From the NCBI GenBank assembly GCA_030427765.1, contig JAUICS010000011.1, forward strand, positions 1-13,242: 13,242 bases of DNA. The letters are read 5' to 3'. How positions within the stretch are numbered: the stretch's first letter is position 1; every line of letters starts with the position of its first letter. The notes beneath the pieces were generated by a model. It ran no database searches. It saw nothing but the letters and a program-made list of their open reading frames with translations, and had not been told where the DNA came from. Position numbers and translations under genes: made by a program. Shown here piece by piece: positions 8,533 to 13,242 of the stretch. Source of the stretch: Alphaproteobacteria bacterium (GTDB taxonomy: Bacteria > Pseudomonadota > Alphaproteobacteria > Micavibrionales > Micavibrionaceae).

Positions 8533-8547
8533 TTAACTACACTTTAA
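8533..8547. promoter_or_regulatory. CtrA-type box upstream of mreC
   Basis: TTAA-CTACACT-TTAA is an exact match to the TTAA-N7-TTAA recognition pattern of CtrA, the alphaproteobacterial cell-cycle regulator. It lies 46 bases upstream of the longest mreC start. A modest -10-like TAAGAT (8521-8516, minus) sits downstream of it, a layout compatible with CtrA acting at the mreC promoter. Binding is untested. Confidence 0.45.
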
Positions 8548-8603
8548 TCTTTATATAAAAAGTGCGCGAAAACAATATGCTGCAAAGAGTTAATGCCCCG
8601 CAT

Positions 8604-8656
8604 TGTGAATAAAATCAACAGGATTTCAGGATATTTTCACAAGCGCCTGTGAACAA
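8604..8656. promoter_or_regulatory. Cluster of three DnaA-box-like nonamers in the mreB-mreC gap
   Basis: The minus strand at 8612-8604 reads TTATTCACA, a full match to the TTWTNCACA DnaA-box pattern. Two one-mismatch copies follow: ATTTTCACA (+, 8633-8641) and TTGTTCACA (minus, 8656-8648). The last two overlap a perfect dyad, TTCACA-N6-TGTGAA (8636-8653), which in RNA could fold as a hairpin 23 bases after the mreB stop. It could thus be a DnaA-binding cluster or the 3' structure of the mreB message. Confidence 0.35.
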
Positions 8657-8675
8657 CGTCAAAATCTGAACAAAA

Positions 8676-9719
<1,044 letters not shown>

Positions 9720-9744
9720 CTAAATCTTTCCTAAATGTTCGAGG

Positions 9745-9781
9745 TTAGTCCTAATACAGACTAAAAATGTAGCCTTTGCAA
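9745..9781 (-). promoter_or_regulatory. Predicted mreB promoter with inverted repeat
   Basis: TTGCAA (9781-9776) and TGTATT (9758-9753) are spaced by 17 bases on the minus strand, each matching the sigma-70 consensus at four of six positions. A perfect dyad TTAGTC-N8-GACTAA (9745-9764) covers the -10 element and could be an operator. The start of transcription would be about 30 bases before the mreB ATG. Confidence 0.4.
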
Positions 9782-9813
9782 GAAAGATTTCAAAGATATG
9801 TATAGAAACTTGT

Positions 9814-9827
9814 GCCCGAAAACGGGC
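9814..9827. other. Short GC hairpin between the rpmJ terminator and mreB
   Basis: GCCCG (9814-9818) and CGGGC (9823-9827) form a perfect 5-bp stem with an AAAA loop, TTTT on the minus strand. No T-run follows on either strand within a few bases. It lies just after the T-run of the rpmJ terminator and upstream of the predicted mreB promoter, so it may be a backup stop or an RNA end stabiliser. Confidence 0.35.
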
Positions 9828-9832
9828 CATAT

Positions 9833-9899
9833 AAAAAAACAAGGCTAAGAATCGCCAGAATTAACGTGAATTAACGTGAATTAACCTTGGCGAGCCTTG
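9833..9899 (-). terminator. Intrinsic terminator of rpmJ
   Basis: Read on the minus strand, CAAGGCT (9899-9893) pairs with AGCCTTG (9846-9840), and CGCCA (9892-9888) pairs with TGGCG (9857-9853), with a six-base bulge on the 3' side and a ~30-base loop. Seven T residues follow (9839-9833). The 5' arm lies inside the last rpmJ codons, and the loop holds the stop codon and the 10-bp tandem repeats. Confidence 0.75.
9861..9885. repeat. Tandem repeat, 10-bp unit x 2.5
   Basis: The unit TTAACGTGAA occurs twice in full, then TTAAC, with no mismatch. The rpmJ TAA stop (minus, 9883-9881) is part of the last unit, and the whole array sits in the loop of the rpmJ terminator. The period equals about one helical turn. 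Confidence 0.9.
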
Positions 9900-10006
9900 A
9901 AGCGTGGGTCTTGCTTATTGATAACGTATACACGTCCTCTGCGGCGGATTACGCGGCAAGCACGGTGACGTTTTTTCAACGTTTTTAATGAATTTGCAAC
10001 TTTCAT
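9881..10006 (-). CDS. rpmJ: 50S ribosomal protein bL36
   Basis: The 41-residue product reads [14 protein letters not shown], then a basic middle with [12 protein letters not shown] and the end FKARQG. This is the alphaproteobacterial form of bL36, a few residues longer than the 38-residue bacterial standard, and it lacks the four-ligand CxxC zinc pattern: only one Cys (residue 17) remains. bL36 binds 23S rRNA in the large subunit. The ribosome binding site is AAAGGAAGG, six bases before the ATG. It is a single-gene unit: a TTGACA promoter lies upstream, and an intrinsic terminator starts inside the final codons. The flanking DUF3307 and mreB genes are on the same strand but appear to be separate units. 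Confidence 0.95.
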   Translation of the reverse strand: MKVANSLKTLKKRHRACRVIRRRGRVYVINKQDPRFKARQG

Positions 10007-10032
10007 ATCAAACCTTCCTTTTGAAGAAGAAA

Positions 10033-10060
10033 GTTTTACTGATGTCCCAAAAAATGTCAA
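10033..10060 (-). promoter_or_regulatory. rpmJ: Predicted rpmJ promoter
   Basis: A perfect -35 box TTGACA (10060-10055) is followed after 16 bases by TAAAAC (10038-10033), a partial -10. Transcription would start near 10026, about 20 bases before the rpmJ ATG. Confidence 0.55.
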
Positions 10061-10090
10061 GCAATATATGACAAGAAAACGTAACGGATG

Positions 10091-10492
10091 TTAGAAAAAG
10101 AGCGACGTACCGATTATATCCATGTATTCGGCAAGCATGATAACATAAATTAAATGTGTAATATTATGCGCTTCCTGATCAAAACCATATGCAATCCAGA
10201 ACACACGCTGGTCCGGCTTCCATTGATTTGCATCTGTCAAACGTCCCTTCAGGCGGTCAATAACCGAATGGATAACAAAATCCACTACACCAAGCCACCA
10301 TAACCCAGGCGCAAAGAACAAGACAATTGCAGTTGTTGCAAGTGCATGAATTGCGGTATGTGCAAAAAGAGGTTTATACCCTTCAATCCCTTTAAGACCT
10401 TTACTATAAGCCATCCAACTTGTCTGGAGCAAAAAGTCACACACAAATTGTTTTAGTCGAAATGCAAGATATATAATAAGGACAGTGATCAT
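10091..10492 (-). CDS. DUF3307-family membrane protein
   Basis: This 133-residue protein has three or four hydrophobic segments (~1-20, ~47-62, ~63-80, ~110-125). Its pattern fits DUF3307: an N-terminal LKQFVCDFLLQTSWMAYSKG stretch (family theme: helix, Asp-Phe-x-x-Gln, then Lys), a His pair in LFAHTAIHAL, the DFVIHSVIDRLKG motif, and a C-terminal FDQEAHNITHLIY motif. The conserved His and Asp residues could form a metal site in the membrane, but no function is established for the family, so this is only a suggestion. The ATG has no visible ribosome binding site. It is divergent from the EAL gene across a 200-base gap and precedes rpmJ on the same strand. Confidence 0.75.
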   Translation of the reverse strand: MITVLIIYLAFRLKQFVCDFLLQTSWMAYSKGLKGIEGYKPLFAHTAIHALATTAIVLFFAPGLWWLGVVDFVIHSVIDRLKGRLTDANQWKPDQRVFWIAYGFDQEAHNITHLIYVIMLAEYMDIIGTSLFF

Positions 10493-10692
10493 GATTAATT
10501 CGAAGTGGAATATTACTTCTTAACTATCAAGCATAACAGTTTAACAAAAAATAAAAATAGTAGATTCTCTTTTTTGTTCGAAATTACGGCAATAACTTGA
10601 AAAAATTGAGAGATAACTTTCTGTATACTTTTTATTAACATCATTTCGGTTTATTATAGTGTGTTAACGACCTCGAATACTCTTACACCAAC
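10493..10692. other. AT-rich divergent intergenic region
   Basis: This 200-base gap between the DUF3307 and EAL genes must hold both promoters. Toward the EAL gene, TATAGT (10655-10660) is a good -10 candidate, but the sequence 16-18 bases upstream is a poor -35. TATACT (10624-10629) is another -10 candidate. A small dyad GAAGT-N8-ACTTC (10502-10519) lies just upstream of the DUF3307 start. No small reading frame with a ribosome binding site is evident. Confidence 0.4.
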
Positions 10693-11913
10693 ATGCCGAA
10701 ACAAGCGAAAAGCCAAAACAATAACTATCAAAACTTCCGTAAAGGGCAAGTTATCGTTAAACAGGGCGATAAAGGCGATAACGCGTATATTATTGAAGAA
10801 GGCAAAGTTGAAATCATCCTGACAAAACAAGACGGAACGGATCAACATCTGGGTTATAGAAGCGCCGGAAGCATCATCGGTGAAATGGCCATCGTTGACG
10901 ATGCGCCGCGCACAGCAACGGTTAAGGCCGTTGAACCTTGCAAAATGCTGGTGATCAGCCGTGAAAACTTCACTAGCCGCCTGAATAATGTTGATCCCAT
11001 CTTGCAAATGATTATGCGCGTTATCCTGCTGCGATACCGTGACACCATCACCCGCGCGCAGATTTTTGTTGATCCAAAAGCCTTCCCGCCACCGGAGGAC
11101 CTTGAAAAGAAATACCTGCATGACAGTGAGGCCGTTGAATCCCTGAAAATGGCAAATTCACTAGATCGTGCCATTTCCAACAATCAAATGGAGCTTCATT
11201 ATCAGCCCATTATGAATTTGCAAAAAGGCAAAATCCACGGGTTTGAGGCACTGATGCGATGGCCGCAAGAGGACGGATCATATATCCCACCATATATATT
11301 CATTCCGGTTGCGGAAGAAAGTGGATTAATCGTTCGCGCCAGTCAGTGGGCTATTAAAACCGCATGTGGTTTTGTGAATTCCTTCCCTAAACTCAAGGGA
11401 TTACCAAAAACAGCCGCGGTTGCGATTAACTTCTCCGAAATCGACTTTTCGCATCCTGATTTCTTTTCTTACCTTAGCAACACCATCAAAAAATTCGATG
11501 TAAAGCCGCAACAACTGTATTTAGAAATCACAGAAAGCATTTTGATGAAACAACCGGAAGTGGCCAAAAATACATTGACCCAATGCCGTAAGGCTGGCTT
11601 CAAAGTAGCCATTGATGATTTTGGTACCGGGTATTCATCCCTTAGCTACCTTCACTACTTCCCTATCGACTTCCTTAAAATTGACCGCAGCTTTGTTCAG
11701 CAGATGACGCTAGAAAAAAACAGTATGGAATTGATTAAGTCGATTATCGCCCTCGGCAAAAGTATTGATATGAAGGTTATTGCAGAAGGGGTTGAAAACG
11801 AAAACGAAGCAAAAATCCTAAAAGAACTGAATTGTGACATGGCTCAAGGTTATTACTTTTCGAAGCCAATTCCTGAAAAGAAAGTCGCGGAATTTGTCAG
11901 TGGCGGCAAATAA
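10693..11913 (+). CDS. Cyclic-nucleotide-binding / EAL c-di-GMP phosphodiesterase
   Basis: This 406-residue soluble protein has two domains. Residues ~13-120 form a cNMP-binding (Crp-like) domain with GDKGDNAYIIEEGKVEI and a phosphate-binding cassette GEMAIVDDAPRTATV that keeps Glu64 and Arg73. Residues ~155-400 form an EAL domain, which hydrolyses c-di-GMP to pGpG. The catalytic set looks complete: Glu185 (EALMRW), Asn246 (INFSE), Glu278 (LEITES), Asp308-Asp309 (DDFGTGYSS), Lys329 (LKIDRSF), Glu365 (AEGVE) and Gln385. There is no GGDEF domain, so it should be a phosphodiesterase whose activity depends on a bound cyclic nucleotide or similar ligand; the ligand is not known. The ATG has no ribosome binding site, and an in-frame TAG 34 bases upstream with no other start codon between fixes it. 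A large putative adhesin gene follows on the same strand. Confidence 0.95.
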   Translation: MPKQAKSQNNNYQNFRKGQVIVKQGDKGDNAYIIEEGKVEIILTKQDGTDQHLGYRSAGSIIGEMAIVDDAPRTATVKAVEPCKMLVISRENFTSRLNNVDPILQMIMRVILLRYRDTITRAQIFVDPKAFPPPEDLEKKYLHDSEAVESLKMANSLDRAISNNQMELHYQPIMNLQKGKIHGFEALMRWPQEDGSYIPPYIFIPVAEESGLIVRASQWAIKTACGFVNSFPKLKGLPKTAAVAINFSEIDFSHPDFFSYLSNTIKKFDVKPQQLYLEITESILMKQPEVAKNTLTQCRKAGFKVAIDDFGTGYSSLSYLHYFPIDFLKIDRSFVQQMTLEKNSMELIKSIIALGKSIDMKVIAEGVENENEAKILKELNCDMAQGYYFSKPIPEKKVAEFVSGGK

Positions 11914-12104
11914 CATTCCTAATATATCACATTGATAAAAATCCATAAGACACTGAAATAGTATCAATTTATTAATATATAGATACTAATTTTATGGCTC
12001 CTAAAATAGATAAAATTTTAGCGAAACATAACTAATTCTTTAAGTTCTTTTTATAAAATTGGAAGACGTACTTATAAATGTCGACAATAGGTTTGGGCTA
12101 AAAA
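11914..12104 (+). other. AT-rich gap with two inverted repeats
   Basis: This 191-base region separates the EAL gene from the adhesin-like gene. It holds TAGTATC-N16-GATACTA (11959-11988) and CTAAAAT-N7-ATTTTAG (12001-12021). The leader of the downstream gene contains ACAATAGGTTTGG (12084-12096), also found upstream of the BolA-family gene. No confident promoter pair could be chosen among several TATAAA-like stretches. Confidence 0.5.
11959..11995 (+). terminator. Weak terminator candidate after the EAL gene
   Basis: A perfect 7-bp stem (TAGTATC/GATACTA) with a 16-base AT loop is followed by AATTTTATGG. The stem is AT-rich and the T-run short, so efficiency would be low. Confidence 0.3.
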
Positions 12105-13242
12105 ATGAAATTTCTAGATGACGAGCTGGGTCAAAACGGCGCACATTCAAATAACACAGAAAACAATACATTTACCATTAAACTTGATGATACCGCGGTA
12201 AGCGACAGCGGGTTCGTTAAAATTCCGAATTCCGAATTCATTGATAACGGTGATTATTCCCGTGAAGGCCACGACCTTATACTGACAAATGCAGACGGTC
12301 AGCAAGTCATCATTGAAGACTACTTTCTGATGTCTGAGCCGCCTGTGTTAAGTGGCGGAGATGGTCTTGTCCTTACCCCAAACCTCGTGGACTCCTTTCT
12401 TGACCGCGGAGGCGAAAGTGTTTTTGCACAAGGATTTGGTCGAAGTGATATCAGCCCGGTTGGCTCCGTTAACGAAATTACAGGAAGTGCCACAGTCACA
12501 CGCGAAGATGGTTCAACAGAGGAATTAACAGTTGGCTCACGCATTTTTGAAGGCGATGTTATCAAGACAAGCTCAAACGGTGCGCTAAACATTGAATTCA
12601 GTGACCAATCGACATTCAGTATTTCTGAAGATGCCCAATTGGCAATTGACGAATATGTTTATGACCCGCAGCAAAGTGCCGGCACATCAAACTTTTCCTT
12701 CCTGAAAGGTTTATTCGTGTATACATCCGGCCTTATCGGTCAGGCCGATCCGGATCAAGTAAATATTGACACGCCGGTTGGAACGATTGGTATTCGTGGA
12801 ACAACCGTTCTTGGTGATATGAATACCAAGCAATTTACGGTTACCGAAGGCGGAATTGTCATTGATAACGGATTCCAGAAAATCACCATGACAAATGCCT
12901 ATCAAACCGTTCAGATACCTAGTTTCGGCGGGGAAATCATTAATTTGGGTCAAATTGATCCTGTGCAGATCAGCCAAAACTTCCAAAGCATCCGTTCTGT
13001 TAACCCGGACTTTTTCTCAACTATCGACGACGCCGTTAATAACAATGACAATGGCGATAACGGCAATGACACCAATAACGATGGTGATGATCGCAACGAG
13101 GACACACGCGGGGAAAATCAACAAAATCAGGATGCAGGCGACCCACAAAATGCTAACAACCCGGATGGGGAACGGCAGGCCAACGATGCCGCAAACGCCG
13201 ATGCGGATGATAATAATGACGATAATGCAGATGACACCGAAA
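12105..13242 (+). CDS. FecR-domain protein, probable N-terminus of a giant secreted adhesin (3' partial)
   Basis: The frame is open from ATG 12105 to the window end; 379 residues are visible. There is no signal peptide or membrane segment. Residues ~23-75 form a strand-rich module ending in HDLILTNADGQQVIIEDYF, a pattern seen at the start of large type I-secreted surface proteins. Residues ~118-280 are FecR-like: GSVNEITGSATVTREDG, a GDVIKTSSNGALNIEF segment, and the signature DTPVGTIGIRGTTV (~222-235). From ~310 the chain becomes almost purely Asp/Asn/Gly/Gln/Ala, with DTNNDGDD resembling a calcium loop. This fits a LapA/BapA-like adhesin whose repeats and C-terminal secretion signal would lie beyond the window. 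The FecR label refers to the fold, not to iron signalling. The ATG lacks a good ribosome binding site. The adhesin reading is inference; a shorter FecR-domain protein is the alternative. Confidence 0.8.
   Translation, partial: MKFLDDELGQNGAHSNNTENNTFTIKLDDTAVSDSGFVKIPNSEFIDNGDYSREGHDLILTNADGQQVIIEDYFLMSEPPVLSGGDGLVLTPNLVDSFLDRGGESVFAQGFGRSDISPVGSVNEITGSATVTREDGSTEELTVGSRIFEGDVIKTSSNGALNIEFSDQSTFSISEDAQLAIDEYVYDPQQSAGTSNFSFLKGLFVYTSGLIGQADPDQVNIDTPVGTIGIRGTTVLGDMNTKQFTVTEGGIVIDNGFQKITMTNAYQTVQIPSFGGEIINLGQIDPVQISQNFQSIRSVNPDFFSTIDDAVNNNDNGDNGNDTNNDGDDRNEDTRGENQQNQDAGDPQNANNPDGERQANDAANADADDNNDDNADDTE

Noticed and set aside
8636..8653. CRP/FNR-type operator
   Set aside because: The half-sites are in the reverse order (TTCACA then TGTGAA) from the TGTGA-N6-TCACA pattern.
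8487..8675. Chromosomal replication origin
   Set aside because: Only one DnaA box is perfect, the region is under 200 bases, and no origin-linked gene (dnaA, hemE, parAB, rpsT) is in the window; kept only as a remote option in the findings.
9861..9885. TTAA repeats near rpmJ as CtrA sites
   Set aside because: The TTAA units are separated by six bases, not the seven of the CtrA pattern, and the array lies in a terminator loop.
13030..13242. RTX calcium-binding repeats in the tail of the adhesin-like gene
   Set aside because: The tail is Asp/Asn-rich but lacks the GGxGxDxUx nonapeptide; only a low-complexity acidic linker with one calcium-loop-like stretch can be supported.

Overview
The window looks like chromosomal DNA of an alphaproteobacterium with moderate-to-low GC. 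The main evidence is a 41-residue bL36 of the alphaproteobacterial type that lacks the zinc cysteines, a BolA-family gene next to a monothiol glutaredoxin gene, the order mreB-mreC-mreD-mrdA-rodA, and a perfect CtrA-type box (TTAA-N7-TTAA). I cannot name the genus. No RNA gene, CRISPR array, insertion sequence or phage gene was seen.

Layout. Positions 2-3192 (+) hold two paralogous hybrid histidine kinases joined by an ATGA overlap. The first enters from the left edge with the end of a PAS domain. The second is a membrane protein and adds a C-terminal HPt domain. Positions 3317-3913 (+) hold a BolA/IbaG-family gene and a CGFS monothiol glutaredoxin gene, a pair known to share a [2Fe-2S] cluster. 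Convergent to them, 3933-9716 (-) is the cell-shape cluster, read from right to left as mreB, mreC, mreD, mrdA (PBP2), rodA. It encodes the rod-shape elongation machine: MreB filaments, the MreC/MreD scaffold, and the RodA/PBP2 glycosyltransferase and transpeptidase pair. Upstream on the same strand are rpmJ (9881-10006), with a clear promoter, ribosome binding site and intrinsic terminator, and a DUF3307 membrane protein (10091-10492).

From 10693 the + strand carries a cyclic-nucleotide-binding/EAL protein that keeps the residues expected of an active c-di-GMP phosphodiesterase. After a 191-base AT-rich gap comes the start of a large protein (12105 to the right edge) with no signal peptide, a FecR-like domain and an Asp/Asn-rich tail. 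It resembles the N-terminus of giant type I-secreted adhesins. A c-di-GMP enzyme beside such an adhesin suggests control of attachment, but this is inference.

The most unusual non-coding signals are three. The mreB-mreC gap combines a CtrA box with three DnaA-box-like nonamers. The rpmJ terminator starts inside the coding sequence and carries 10-bp tandem repeats in its loop. The mreB promoter region has a perfect inverted repeat over the predicted -10. Most genes are well-known families, and I see no clearly new multi-gene system; the regulatory regions and the EAL/adhesin neighbourhood deserve the follow-up.
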